64,000 bases of DNA from Anaerolineae bacterium (GCA_023384415.1 JAHDWJ010000032.1:1-64000); one strand, 5' to 3'. Shown: positions 43,519 to 53,139, numbered from the stretch's first letter. Notes: generated from the sequence alone by a model not told the origin. Translations and numbers: made by a program.

Positions 43519-44388
43519 ATGACCCTATTGACCCCAAAGAGTACCGTTACCATCTCTCGCCGGGTGTATGAGCGAGCGCGTGATTGGGCGCAGAGTCGCC
43601 AACTGGATGTGGCCCAGGTAATTGAAGAGGCAATAGAGGAAATTGTGCCTCAGATTACTGTTCCCCAGACCAATGGCGAGCCGCACCTTCGTTCCATCCC
43701 CCCGGAAGAAGCAGAAGATTTGCCGGAACGGCGCCCAATGAGTTATGAAGAATATTTAGCGTTTGCTCAGGATTGGCAAAAGGTAGAATGGGTTAATGGG
43801 GAGGCAATTATCTATATGCCCGCATCCGCCAGACACCAAGATTTGCTCATTTTTTTGGCGGCTATTCTCAATGCGTTTGTTCAGATTATGAACCTGGGGT
43901 TGGTAAGAGCTTCTCCTTTTGAGGTGAAATTATGGCCTGATGGCCCTTCACGTGAGCCAGATATATTTTTTCTGGCCCAGGGAAACGCGGCCGCTCAGGA
44001 AACCAATCGTCTGGTGGGTGCCCCCGATCTGGCAGTGGAAATTATCTCTCCAGGCAGCACTCGGATTGATCGCGTAGACAAATATCGAGAGTATGAGCAA
44101 GCCAGGGTGAGAGAGTATTGGCTGCTGGACCCCCGACCACCTCAGAAGCGGGCTATTTTTTATCAATTAGATGAGGAAGGGTTCTACCTTCCTGCTTTGC
44201 CTGATGAGCATGGTATTTATCGCTCGACTGTTTTGCCCCATTTCTGGCTCAAAACGGATTGGCTGTGGGAGCGGCTGCTGCCCAATCCAGAACTGGCACT
44301 GGCAGAAATTTTGCTTACTGTACCCGAACTTGATCCCCAGCTTAAAACCGCATACCAGATTATTTTTGACACTTTCAATAGAAAGTGA
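43519..44388 (+). CDS. Uma2-family (DUF820) protein with N-terminal extension
   Basis: A 289-residue protein. Residues 1-70 contain a short helical segment (TVTISRRVYERARDWAQSRQ) that looks like a ribbon-helix-helix or coiled oligomerisation element. The Uma2 nuclease-like domain follows (about 73-270): VEWVNGEAIIYMPAS, REPDIFFL, DLAVEIISPGSTRIDR, KYREYEQARVREYWLLD. The PD-(D/E)xK residues are in place. It lies 22 bp after selA and 35 bp before tsaD, and has one GCGGCCGC. Confidence 0.87.
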   Translation: MTLLTPKSTVTISRRVYERARDWAQSRQLDVAQVIEEAIEEIVPQITVPQTNGEPHLRSIPPEEAEDLPERRPMSYEEYLAFAQDWQKVEWVNGEAIIYMPASARHQDLLIFLAAILNAFVQIMNLGLVRASPFEVKLWPDGPSREPDIFFLAQGNAAAQETNRLVGAPDLAVEIISPGSTRIDRVDKYREYEQARVREYWLLDPRPPQKRAIFYQLDEEGFYLPALPDEHGIYRSTVLPHFWLKTDWLWERLLPNPELALAEILLTVPELDPQLKTAYQIIFDTFNRK

Positions 44389-44423
44389 GGTAATCATTCA
44401 GCAAATATCGCCTTTAGACTGTT

Positions 44424-45425
44424 ATGACACAACCGATCACCCGTATTTTAGGTATAGAAACATCTTGTGATGAGACGGCGGCCGCAGTCGTTGAAAACGG
44501 CACCACCATTCTCAGTAACGTCATCGCCAGCCAGACCGATTTACACGCCCAATATGGGGGTGTATTCCCGGAACTGGCCTCACGCAAACATATTGAGGTG
44601 ATTTACCCGGTCATTCAGCAGGCCATGGCTGAGGCCCATCTCGGTTTTGATGATTTGGATGCCATTGCCGTGACCCAGGGGCCAGGGCTGGTAGGCTCAC
44701 TGCTGGTGGGGGTTAATGCGGCCAAAGGGATCGCCCTGGCCCGCCGCAAACCGATCATCGGGGTCAACCATATTGAAGGGCACATTTACTCCCTCTGGCT
44801 GACCGATGTGCCCATCCAATTTCCTATTTTGTCCCTGGTAGTCAGCGGCGGGCACACGGAGCTATACCTGATGCGAGATCACGGGCAGTATGAACATTTG
44901 GGGGGGACGTTGGATGATGCGGCCGGAGAAGCGTTTGACAAGGTGGGGCGGCTGTTGGGGCTGCCATTTCCTGGGGGGCCAGCGATTGACAAAGCGGCCG
45001 CGGAGGGCAATCCATTGGCCTTCTCCTTTCCTCGGGCCGTCATGGGGGATGGATACAATTTCAGCTTTAGCGGCTTAAAAACGGCGGTGCTGCGGGAAGT
45101 GCAGAAATTCTCCCCAGACCGGCTGCCGCTGAATGATCTGGCGGCCAGTTTCCAGGCAGCGGTGATAGATGTGCTGGTGACGAAAACGAACGCGGCCGCA
45201 CAAGCACACAAGGTGGCCGCCGTTCATCTCACCGGGGGTGTATCAGCTAACCGGGGGCTGCGCCAGGCCATGCGGGAGCGACTCTCTGTGCCGGTTTATT
45301 ACCCCCCCCTGCTGTTGTGTACTGATAACGCGGCCATGATCGCGGCCGTAGGCCACCAGCATTATCGCCAGCAGCGGTTCTCCCCCCTTAATTTTGATGT
45401 TATCCCCAGCTTGCAATTGCAGTGA
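44424..45425 (+). CDS. tsaD: tRNA threonylcarbamoyltransferase TsaD
   Basis: A 333-residue ASKHA-fold enzyme that transfers threonylcarbamoyl to A37 of ANN-decoding tRNAs, with TsaB and TsaE. It has ILGIETSCDETAAAVVENG at the N-terminus, the metal-binding HIEGHIYSLW (about 113-122), VVSGGHTELYL, and AAVHLTGGVSANRGLR plus CTDNAAMIA for nucleotide binding. The length is normal. TsaB and TsaE are not in the window. Five GCGGCCGC sites are in the gene. Confidence 0.95.
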   Translation: MTQPITRILGIETSCDETAAAVVENGTTILSNVIASQTDLHAQYGGVFPELASRKHIEVIYPVIQQAMAEAHLGFDDLDAIAVTQGPGLVGSLLVGVNAAKGIALARRKPIIGVNHIEGHIYSLWLTDVPIQFPILSLVVSGGHTELYLMRDHGQYEHLGGTLDDAAGEAFDKVGRLLGLPFPGGPAIDKAAAEGNPLAFSFPRAVMGDGYNFSFSGLKTAVLREVQKFSPDRLPLNDLAASFQAAVIDVLVTKTNAAAQAHKVAAVHLTGGVSANRGLRQAMRERLSVPVYYPPLLLCTDNAAMIAAVGHQHYRQQRFSPLNFDVIPSLQLQ

Positions 45426-45438
45426 GTAAGGAACTTTT

Positions 45439-46401
45439 ATGCGAGCAGTTGTTGTTAAGAGTGGTCAAGTAACGGTTGTCCCCGATTATCCCCAACCCAT
45501 TCCATCGGCTGGTGAGGCGTTAATTCAGGTTAAACTGGCGGGTATTTGCTCAACTGATTTAGAAATTGTCAAAGGGTATTACGGTTTTCAGGGGGTGTTG
45601 GGGCATGAGTTTGTGGGGGTAGTGGTAGATTGTGCCGAGCAAAGCTGGGTCGGGCAGCGGGTGGTGGGAACGATTAGCCTGGGCTGCCGTGTTTGTGCTG
45701 TTTGCTTGCATAGAGGTCCTGAACATTGTCCCAACCGGCAAACATTAGGCATCTGGCACAAAGATGGTATTTTTGCCGATTATCAAACCCTGCCTATCGT
45801 TAATCTGATCCCTGTTCCAGATGAATTGCCAGACGAGGCAGCGGTGTTTGTGGAACCGCTTGCCGCCGCGCTGCGAATTCGGGAACAATTACCCATCCGC
45901 CCTTCCCAAACCATCGCTGTGGTGGGGCCGGGCCGCCTGGGACTGCTCATTGGCAAGGTACTTTCCCTGAGTGGTAATGCTGTAACGATGTTAGGGCGCA
46001 ATGAAAGTTCCCTGACATTGCCCCAGCAGTGGGGATTAACCGCCGGGTTGACGGGCAGTTACCTTGACAACCATTTTGATTTTGTGGTTGAAGCGACGGG
46101 CAATGAGGCCGGGCTGCGTGAATCGCTGCGCCTGGTGCGGCCGCAGGGCACTCTCGTTCTCAAAAGTACCTTTCATGGCGCCCCTTCGTTTGATCTGACT
46201 AAAATTGTCGTCAGTGAGATCAACGTGGTTGGCTCCCGCTGTGGCCCCTTTGTCCCAGCCTTGCGCCTGCTGGGTTCTGGTCAGGTGCCTGTGACCACAA
46301 CCATTGAGGGTGAATACCCGCTTGACCAGGCATTAACCGCTCTCGAACACGCGGCCCGACCTGGGGCACGGAAGATTTTGCTGCGTATGGGCGGGTTGTG
46401 A
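45439..46401 (+). CDS. Zinc-dependent alcohol dehydrogenase (MDR family)
   Basis: A 320-residue medium-chain dehydrogenase/reductase. The catalytic zinc site is GICSTDLEIV with LGHEFVGVV; structural zinc cysteines lie in GCRVCAVCLHRGPEHC (about 78-93); the NAD(P) Rossmann motif is VVGPGRLGLLIGKV. It resembles threonine/sorbitol dehydrogenases. The C-terminal part is somewhat short (320 versus about 340). It starts 14 bp after tsaD. The tandem repeat array follows it directly. Confidence 0.9.
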   Translation: MRAVVVKSGQVTVVPDYPQPIPSAGEALIQVKLAGICSTDLEIVKGYYGFQGVLGHEFVGVVVDCAEQSWVGQRVVGTISLGCRVCAVCLHRGPEHCPNRQTLGIWHKDGIFADYQTLPIVNLIPVPDELPDEAAVFVEPLAAALRIREQLPIRPSQTIAVVGPGRLGLLIGKVLSLSGNAVTMLGRNESSLTLPQQWGLTAGLTGSYLDNHFDFVVEATGNEAGLRESLRLVRPQGTLVLKSTFHGAPSFDLTKIVVSEINVVGSRCGPFVPALRLLGSGQVPVTTTIEGEYPLDQALTALEHAARPGARKILLRMGGL

Positions 46402-46440
46402 GGCGAGCCAGGGGAGTGGCAAAAGTAAAGTAAAGTCGCC

Positions 46441-47269
46441 CGGCGGTGAAACGTCCGGCGGTAAAGTCGCCCGACGGTAAAACCGCCGGGCTAAAAATAC
46501 CAAGCCCTACCGGGCTATCAATGTGAGGCCAACGGCCTTTGCATTTTTAGCCCGGACGTTTACGTCCGTGCGGGTCAGGTGGGTTTACCGGGCGATCCCC
46601 GCCTGGCGGTGCAACGTCCGGCGGTAAAGTCGCCCGACGGTAAAACCGCCGGGCTAAAAATACCAAGCCCTACCGGGCTATCAATGTGAGGCCAACGGCC
46701 TTTGCATTTTTAGCCCGGACGTTTACGTCCGTGCGGGTCAGGCGGGTTTACCGGGCGATCCCCGCCCGGCGGTGAAACGTCCGGCGGTAAAGTCGCCCGA
46801 CGGTAAAACCGCCGGGCTAAAAATACCAAGCCCTACCGGGCTATCAATGTGAGGCCAACGGCCTTTGCATTTTTAGCCCGGACGTTTACGTCCGGGCGGG
46901 TCAGGTGGGTTTACCGGGCGATCCCCGCCTGGCGGTGCAACGTCCGGCGGTAAAGTCGCCCGACGGTAAAACCGCCGGGCTAAAAATACCAAGCCCTACC
47001 GGGCTATCAATGTGAGGCCAACGGCCTTTGCATTTTTAGCCCGGACGTTTACGTCCGGGCGGGTCAGGTGGGTTTACCGGGCGATCCCCGCCTGGCGGTG
47101 AAACGTCCGGCGGTAAAGTCGCCCGACGGTAAAACCGCCGGGCTAAAAATACCAAGCCCTACCGGGCTATCAATGTGAGGCCAACGGCCTTTGCATTTTT
47201 AGCCCGGACGTTTACGTCCGGGCGGGTCAGGTGGGTTTACCGGGCGATCCCCGCCTGGCGGTGAAACGT
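46441..47269. repeat. 163-bp tandem repeat array, five copies
   Basis: The same 163-bp unit starts at 46451, 46614, 46777, 46940 and 47103 (anchor ACGTCCGGCGG); a sixth anchor begins at 47266 and breaks off after ACGTG. Copies differ at only a few positions (for example GTCCGTGCGGG in copies 1-2 and GTCCGGGCGGG in copies 3-5). Each unit contains inverted segments: GGGCTAAAAAT / ATTTTTAGCCC and CGGACGTTTACGTCCG. It could therefore fold into a long hairpin. No open reading frame spans the array. The sequence family ends 36 bp before trmFO. Confidence 0.95.
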
Positions 47270-47316
47270 GCAGGCGAGGTTATTCATTCACAACTTGAAA
47301 CTTGAAACTTGAAACC

Positions 47317-48690
47317 ATGAACCTCATCATCATCGGTGGTGGCCTGGCAGGGTGTGAAGCAGCGTGGCAAGCGGCCGCGTTGGGTGTTCCGGTAAAGCTG
47401 TATGAAATGCGGCCGCGTACCAACACCCCTGCCCACGTCACCGACCACCTGGCTGAACTTGTTTGCAGCAACTCTTTGGGGTCACAAGGCGCCACCACGG
47501 CCCCAGGGTTGTTAAAGGCTGAACTGCGCGGCTTAGGCTCCCTGATTTTGGCCTGTGCCGAAGAGACCGCCTTACCTGCCGGTTCCTCCCTGGCTGTAGA
47601 TCGAGAGCGGTTCGCCCAACTCGTTACCAGCAAAATTGAGGCCCATCCATTGATACAACTGGTGCGGGAAGAAGTCAAAGCCGTGCCTGATGGGCCGTGT
47701 ATCATTGCCAGTGGGCCACTTACTTCAGCCCCATTAGCCCAGGAGATTGCCCGCCTGAGCGGCGGGGAAGAGCATCTTTACTTTTATGATGCCATCTCCC
47801 CCATCGTCAGCCTGGAATCGGTCAATATGCAGGTGGCTTTTCGCGGGTCACGGTATGACAAAGGAGAAGCGGAAGAGGGAGATTACCTCAACTGCCCCCT
47901 GACGGAAGCGGAGTATAACCAGTTTATCACCGCCCTGACGGAAGCAGAGACGATTACCCTGCGGCAATTTGAGCAGGAAGACCCCCATTTTTTTGAGAGC
48001 TGCCTGCCGGTTGAGGTATTGGCAAAACGGAACGAAGAGGCGTTGCGGTTTGGCCCGATGCGCCCAGTTGGGTTGATCAATCCACACACAGGGGAGCGGC
48101 CTTATGCCGTCGTGCAGCTTCGTCAAGATAATCTGGCAGGAACGCTGTATAACCTGGTTGGATTCCAGACGAACCTGAAATGGGGGGAACAGAAGCGGGT
48201 GCTGCGGCTAATTCCTGGCCTGGAGCGGGCGGAGTTTATGCGTTATGGCATGATGCACCGGAATACGTATATCAATGCGCCCCACATTTTACAACCCACG
48301 CTGCAATATCGCGGCCGCGCCGACCTGTTTTTTGCCGGGCAGATTATTGGCGTGGAAGGGTATGTGGGCAACGCGGCCGCGGGATTGGTGGCCGGACTCA
48401 ATGCCGCCCGGCTGTTACAGGGGCATCTGCCCGTCATTTTCCCCCCCAAAACCATGTTGGGGGCACTGCTCCATTACGTCACCCACGCCGATCACAAACA
48501 TTTTGAGCCGATGAAAGCCAACTTTGGCCTTCTGCCCCCGCCGGAAAGCAAACTGGGCAAACAGGAGCGGTACCGCTACTATGTTGACCGTGCCCTGACG
48601 ACCATGCGCCGCTTTACCCGGGAGTATGGATTGCCTTATCAGCGTGAACGAGCGGAAAGGGAGCGTGAGAGCGTGAGAGAGTGGCAATGA
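47317..48690 (+). CDS. trmFO: Methylenetetrahydrofolate-tRNA-(uracil-5-)-methyltransferase
   Basis: A 457-residue flavoprotein making m5U54 in the T-loop of tRNAs, using methylenetetrahydrofolate and FADH2. The FAD-binding IIIGGGLAGCEAAWQAA is at the N-terminus, followed by YEMRP, LVCSNSLGSQ, FYDAISPIV, YLNCPL, FAGQIIGVEGYVGNAAAG and MKANFGLLP. The start is the ATG at 47317. It is preceded by ACTTGAA repeats rather than a Shine-Dalgarno; an in-frame TTG at 47302 would lie inside those repeats. Confidence 0.95.
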   Translation: MNLIIIGGGLAGCEAAWQAAALGVPVKLYEMRPRTNTPAHVTDHLAELVCSNSLGSQGATTAPGLLKAELRGLGSLILACAEETALPAGSSLAVDRERFAQLVTSKIEAHPLIQLVREEVKAVPDGPCIIASGPLTSAPLAQEIARLSGGEEHLYFYDAISPIVSLESVNMQVAFRGSRYDKGEAEEGDYLNCPLTEAEYNQFITALTEAETITLRQFEQEDPHFFESCLPVEVLAKRNEEALRFGPMRPVGLINPHTGERPYAVVQLRQDNLAGTLYNLVGFQTNLKWGEQKRVLRLIPGLERAEFMRYGMMHRNTYINAPHILQPTLQYRGRADLFFAGQIIGVEGYVGNAAAGLVAGLNAARLLQGHLPVIFPPKTMLGALLHYVTHADHKHFEPMKANFGLLPPPESKLGKQERYRYYVDRALTTMRRFTREYGLPYQRERAERERESVREWQ

Positions 48691-48700
48691 GAGGGGAGCT

Positions 48701-49570
48701 ATGCCGAAATGGTTCCTGTTTATTTTATTGTTTTTGGTAGGGTGTGGCCCAACAGCGGCCGAAGATACGCTTACAACCGGGCACACACCTACTATTGAAC
48801 ACACAACTGCGGCCGCGCCTCCTTCGCCCCCTTCGCCCATCCCATCTCCCACTCCCCCAGCCCTGCCCGGTGAAATTGCCCAGATGCGGGTGGAGATAGT
48901 GGGGACGCGGCCGCATGATCCCACCGCCTTCACCCAGGGACTCATCTATCATAACGGGTTCCTCTACGAAAGCACCGGGCTGTATGGCAGCTCCAGCCTG
49001 CGCCAGGTCAACCCCCAAACCGGTGAGACCATCCAGCAGCACACCTTAGAAGCCAGCTACTTTGGCGAAGGGTTAGAGCGGGTAGAGAACCGGCTCATTC
49101 AACTTACCTGGCGCGAACAAACCGCCTTCGTTTACGACCTGGACAACTTCACGGTATTACAAACCTTTACCTATGAGGGGGAAGGGTGGGGTTTATGCTA
49201 TGATGGGGTAAAGCTATACATGAGCAACGGCAGCGACCGGCTCACTGTACGTCATCCCGAAACCTTTGCCGTGCAAGCAGAGATAGCTGTGACCCAGGCC
49301 GGGCAGCCCGTTGCCCGACTCAATGAGTTAGAATGTGTTGGCGGCACCATTTTTGCCAACATCTGGCAGACAGATAGGATCGTGCAAATAGATAAAACGA
49401 GCGGGCAGGTTATCGCCGTCATTGACGCGGCCGGGCTGCTCACCGCCGCAGAACAGGCCCAGGCCGATGTCCTCAACGGCATCGTCTACCTGCCAGAGAG
49501 TGATACCTTCCTCATCACCGGTAAATTGTGGCCGAAAATGTATGAGGTAAAATTTGTAAACGCTCAGTGA
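48701..49570 (+). CDS. Glutaminyl-peptide cyclotransferase-like lipoprotein
   Basis: A 289-residue exported lipoprotein. Signal peptide MPKWFLFILLFLVGC (lipobox Cys15) is followed by a Thr/Pro/Ser-rich linker (to about 58) and then a five-blade-propeller glutamine cyclotransferase domain (HDPTAFTQGLIYHNGFLYES, TGLYGSSSLRQ, YFGEGLERV, LTGKLWPKMYEVKF). The family cyclises N-terminal glutamine to pyroglutamate; the bacterial substrate is unknown. It begins 11 bp after trmFO with GAGG upstream. Confidence 0.88.
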   Translation: MPKWFLFILLFLVGCGPTAAEDTLTTGHTPTIEHTTAAAPPSPPSPIPSPTPPALPGEIAQMRVEIVGTRPHDPTAFTQGLIYHNGFLYESTGLYGSSSLRQVNPQTGETIQQHTLEASYFGEGLERVENRLIQLTWREQTAFVYDLDNFTVLQTFTYEGEGWGLCYDGVKLYMSNGSDRLTVRHPETFAVQAEIAVTQAGQPVARLNELECVGGTIFANIWQTDRIVQIDKTSGQVIAVIDAAGLLTAAEQAQADVLNGIVYLPESDTFLITGKLWPKMYEVKFVNAQ

Positions 49571-49774
49571 GTTACAGATCGTCAAAAAAAACGAATTTAT
49601 CTAATATGCAAAAGCTTAATGTGATCTACTTAGTCCATGATTCCCCAACATTGCTTGATTCTGCCCCTAGAACTGATGAAGATGAATAGTTTGATTGCAT
49701 GATTTTCAAGGATCGCTTTGGTTTGCGTTCAATCTTCCCTCACAAGTTCCCATGAGTCCTCAAAAGGAGATGCC

Positions 49775-51382
49775 ATGAGTAATGAATTGATTGTTGACTC
49801 TCAAGTAACCCAGGTGACAGTGTATCCTGACCGGGCGCGGGTGACACGGCAGGGGACGGGTGAGCTGTCCACGGAGACGCAGAAAATTATTCTGGATGAG
49901 CTGCCAACGACCCTTTTGCCTGATTCGGTGCGGGTTTCTGGGCGGGGCACGGCCACGGTACGTATTCAGGGGGTGGAGACGAAATGGCATTATTACAGCG
50001 AAACGCCAACGACCCATGTGCGAGAGTTGGAGCAGGAGATTGAACGGCTGGAAGATGAAAGCCGGGGAATCAATGACCGCCGGGCTGGCCTCCTGGCGCG
50101 GATGAAATATCTGGAAGGGTTGGCCAGTGCGACGGATGAGTTTGCCAGGGGGCTGTCTCGCGGCCGCACCACCATTACCGAACAGACCCAATTTGTCACC
50201 TTCCTGGCCGAGCAGGATTTGGCCGCCCGCACAGACCTGTTGGCCGCCGATGTGGCCCAACGGGAGCTCAACAAAACCCTGACCCGGCTGCGGAATGAGC
50301 TAAAACAGTTGCAAAATGCGCGGCCGCGTCAGCGATACCGGGCCATCATCGAAATTGTCGTCACTGAACCAGGCAGCTTTACCATTGAACTGAGCTACGT
50401 GGTGCAAAATGCGGGCTGGCAGCCCCTCTATGATTTACGCTGGCAGGAGAACACCGGCGGCCTCAACCTGACCTACCTGGCTCAAATCAGTCAGAGCAGT
50501 GGCGAAGATTGGCCGGCTGTCTCGCTGGCCGTTTCCACCGCCCGCCCCGCCCTCAACCAACAAATGCCCGAACTCCACCCCTGGTACATCAACGTATTCA
50601 CCCCTGCCCCCCCACCTCAGCCTAGAATGATGGCCCGTTCCGCGATGGCCGCCCCGGCTGCACCCCAGGAACTAATGGATGATAGTATGCCCGTTGTCGC
50701 CAGCTACGAAGCCCCTCGCCAGGAAAAAGCAGCCGAAGTGGCTACAGCTGAGGTAGAGAACAGCGGAGTTGCTGTCACCTTCAAGATTGGTGGCACAACG
50801 GACATCCCCAGCGATGGGGCCCCCCACAAAACCACCATCCAAACCTTCCCCCTGTCGCCGCAAGTGGATTACCTGGCTGTTCCCAAACATACTGACGCCG
50901 TTTTTCGCCGCCTCACGGTGGTCAATAGCAGTTCGGCCCCTTTCCTGGCTGGCCCTGGCAACCTATTTGTTGGCGAGGAGTTCATCGGCAGCACCCGGCT
51001 GGATTACACCGCTGCTGGTGATGAGATGGAACTGCTGTTTGGCGTTGAAGAGCGTATCACTGTTAGCCGGGAGCTGGTGCGGCGGGAAACGGATAAAGCG
51101 TTTTTGCGGGACAACCGGCAGCTGCGCTATGGGTATAAGATTGAGGTGCAAAATTTGCTCGGCGCGGCCGCCAACGTCGAAGTTCACGACCACATTCCCG
51201 TCTCGCGCCATGAGCAGATCAAGGTAAAATTGGAACAAGCTACTCCCGAGCCAACAGAAAAGAGCGATCTTAACTTGCTAGAATGGCACCTTGCCCTACC
51301 CCCCTCAGCCAAAGCTACGGTACAATATGCTTATCTGGTTGAGCATCCCCGCAGCCTACAGGTCATTGGGCTGATTGATTAA
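49775..51382 (+). CDS. DUF4139 (mucoidy inhibitor MuiA-like) protein
   Basis: A 535-residue protein. The N-terminal DUF4140 domain (about 8-105; VTQVTVYPDRARVTRQGTG) and a coiled coil (about 80-180) precede the DUF4139 beta domain (about 190-535; SYVVQNAGWQPLYDLRW, WPAVSLAVSTARP, VEHPRSLQVIGL). I see no signal peptide. The role is unknown; the family name comes from an Enterobacter/alginate phenotype. The ATG at 49775 has AAAGGAGA; the open frame to 49718 adds a non-conserved stretch. The 200 bp upstream are AT-rich without features. Confidence 0.85.
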   Translation: MSNELIVDSQVTQVTVYPDRARVTRQGTGELSTETQKIILDELPTTLLPDSVRVSGRGTATVRIQGVETKWHYYSETPTTHVRELEQEIERLEDESRGINDRRAGLLARMKYLEGLASATDEFARGLSRGRTTITEQTQFVTFLAEQDLAARTDLLAADVAQRELNKTLTRLRNELKQLQNARPRQRYRAIIEIVVTEPGSFTIELSYVVQNAGWQPLYDLRWQENTGGLNLTYLAQISQSSGEDWPAVSLAVSTARPALNQQMPELHPWYINVFTPAPPPQPRMMARSAMAAPAAPQELMDDSMPVVASYEAPRQEKAAEVATAEVENSGVAVTFKIGGTTDIPSDGAPHKTTIQTFPLSPQVDYLAVPKHTDAVFRRLTVVNSSSAPFLAGPGNLFVGEEFIGSTRLDYTAAGDEMELLFGVEERITVSRELVRRETDKAFLRDNRQLRYGYKIEVQNLLGAAANVEVHDHIPVSRHEQIKVKLEQATPEPTEKSDLNLLEWHLALPPSAKATVQYAYLVEHPRSLQVIGLID

Positions 51383-51431
51383 GGAAGCAACTATGAACCG
51401 GGTTCACCACAGGTAAGGAAAAGTTATCTAT

Positions 51432-51452
51432 CGAACTGGAAGTTCGATTTAC
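51432..51452. repeat. Dispersed palindrome, copy 2 (CGAACTGGAAGTTCG)
   Basis: CGAACTGGAAGTTCGATTTAC is the exact reverse complement of the copy at 37254-37274. It lies 12 bp before the first HflX codons. Confidence 0.8.
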
Positions 51453-51463
51453 AAGGGAGCAAA

Positions 51464-52771
51464 ATTATCAGTACGATTTACGATACTACCACCCCACAAG
51501 AGCGTGGGTTTTTAATTGGGGCAGAATGGAAACGGACGCGGCCGCTGCTGCCCGTTGCCGAAAGCCTGGATGAGCTAGAGCGTCTGGCCGATACCGCTGG
51601 CCTGATTATCGTTGGCCGGGCCATCCAACGGTTTGATCAGCCCGATAGTGCCACCTACATCGGCTCCGGCAAAGTCGAAGAGATCAAGATGCTGGTGAAC
51701 GACCAGGATGCCGGAGTCGTCATTTTTGATGATGAGCTGCTACCCCGGCAGCAGCGGGAGTTAGAAGAAGCGTTTGGGCAAAATATCAAGGTATTGGATC
51801 GCACTGCCCTCATTTTGGACATCTTTGCCCAACATGCCCACACCCGCGAAGGGCAGCTTCAAGTGGAGTTGGCTCAATTGGAATACCGGCTGCCCCGCCT
51901 GACCCGTATGTGGACCCACCTGGCCCGGCAGGCTGGCGGCCGTGCCGGGGGTGCTTCCGGTGGAGTTGGTGTGCGTGGGCCGGGGGAAAAACAGATCGAA
52001 GTAGACCGCCGTGAAATTGGCCGTCGCATTGCCGCTATCAAGGAAGAGCTAGAGGCCGTGCGGGCCCATCGTCAGCGGCACCGGGCCAAACGGCAGCAGA
52101 CAGAACTCAAAGGGGTAGCCATTGTCGGTTATACCAACGCCGGTAAATCTACCCTGCTTAACAAATTGACCGGGGCTGACGTTTTAGCCGAGGATCGCCT
52201 CTTTGCTACCCTGGACCCAACAACCCGCCGCCTGGAAACGGGCAGCGGCCGCGAAATCCTTTTCACCGACACCGTTGGCTTTATCCAAAAATTGCCCACC
52301 CAAATCGTGGCCGCTTTCCGGGCTACTCTGGAAGAAATCGCCGAAGCTGATTTGCTGCTCCATGTGGTAGATGCAACCCACCCCCAGGCCGCCGCCCAAA
52401 TCGAGGCGGTTGAAGATACCCTGGCCGAGTTGGAATTGGATAAAATGCCAGCAGTGATTGCTCTAAATAAAATAGACCAACTCCCCTCTGGGGTTGATCC
52501 CCGTGCTGGGCTGGCCTTAAACCATATCGCTGTACCTGTTTCGGCTATCACCGGGCAAGGGCTGCCAGAGTTAATTATCGTGCTAGAAGCAGAGATGGAG
52601 CGCTATTTACAGCCTTTACAGGTGCATCTGCCTTATAATCGGGGAGATTTGTTATCTATGGTATATCGGCGCGGCCGCATCGAAAGCGAAACCCATACCG
52701 AAACGGGCATCACCATTCACGCCCGTCTACCTGAACGACTTCATCCCTATTTTCAGCCATACAAATATTAG
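51464..52771 (+). CDS. hflX: GTPase HflX
   Basis: A ribosome-associated GTPase of about 435 residues that splits stalled or hibernating ribosomes. HflX-specific N-terminal segments (TPQERGFLIGAEW, GSGKVEEIKMLVND, LDRTALILDIFAQHA) run upstream of any ATG. The first ATG is at 51689, well inside the domain. The true start is therefore probably ATT (51464) or ATC (51467), with AGGGAG just upstream. The GTPase motifs are GYTNAGKST (about 222-230), DTVGF and NKIDQLP. The palindrome at 51432 may have disturbed the original start. Confidence 0.88.
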   Translation: MISTIYDTTTPQERGFLIGAEWKRTRPLLPVAESLDELERLADTAGLIIVGRAIQRFDQPDSATYIGSGKVEEIKMLVNDQDAGVVIFDDELLPRQQRELEEAFGQNIKVLDRTALILDIFAQHAHTREGQLQVELAQLEYRLPRLTRMWTHLARQAGGRAGGASGGVGVRGPGEKQIEVDRREIGRRIAAIKEELEAVRAHRQRHRAKRQQTELKGVAIVGYTNAGKSTLLNKLTGADVLAEDRLFATLDPTTRRLETGSGREILFTDTVGFIQKLPTQIVAAFRATLEEIAEADLLLHVVDATHPQAAAQIEAVEDTLAELELDKMPAVIALNKIDQLPSGVDPRAGLALNHIAVPVSAITGQGLPELIIVLEAEMERYLQPLQVHLPYNRGDLLSMVYRRGRIESETHTETGITIHARLPERLHPYFQPYKY

Positions 52772-52772
52772 T

Positions 52773-52856
52773 AATTAGGTGTTGGTTATTGGTTATTGGT
52801 GCCACTCTTAGCTTACACAATACACCAGTACACCAATACACCAATACACCAATTGC
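52773..52856. repeat. Octamer short tandem repeats before a membrane-protein gene
   Basis: TTGGTTATTGGTTATTGGTG and then four to five ACACCAAT/ACACCAGT units, ending at the ATG of the next gene. It resembles 19330-19350. Confidence 0.8.
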
Positions 52857-52858
52857 CC

Positions 52859-53080
52859 ATGAATAACCTCATCAACACCCTCATGGAACGGGCCAACGAT
52901 TTTTTTGCCGAATGGCCTGGTTTACTCCCTCTAGTAGGTATTGTCCTTATCCTGCTTAACTTTCTCTTGCGCCTCATCTTCGGCCAGGAGCATCTCCTCA
53001 CCAGTGCCGACTGCCTGCTCCATATTGGCCTGATTGTAGCGTTGCTGGGGCTGTTGTTGGTGAAAGTTTTTAGGGAATAG
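52859..53080 (+). CDS. Small two-TM membrane protein
   Basis: A 73-residue protein, MNNLINTLMERANDFFAEWP..., with two hydrophobic segments (LLPLVGIVLILLNFLLRLIF and LLHIGLIVALLGLLLVKVF). No family is recognised. Its coding status rests on the clean membrane profile and its position between hflX and the peptidase. There is no Shine-Dalgarno, because the octamer repeats run to the start. Confidence 0.6.
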   Translation: MNNLINTLMERANDFFAEWPGLLPLVGIVLILLNFLLRLIFGQEHLLTSADCLLHIGLIVALLGLLLVKVFRE

Positions 53081-53139
53081 GGGAGATTAAGAGACTGGAG
53101 ATCGGGAGCAGCACGTTACTTGCAAACTCACCCACTATT

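Noticed and set aside
46441..47269. CRISPR array
   Set aside because: The repeats are 163 bp, directly adjoining and nearly identical throughout, with no variable spacers and no cas genes nearby.
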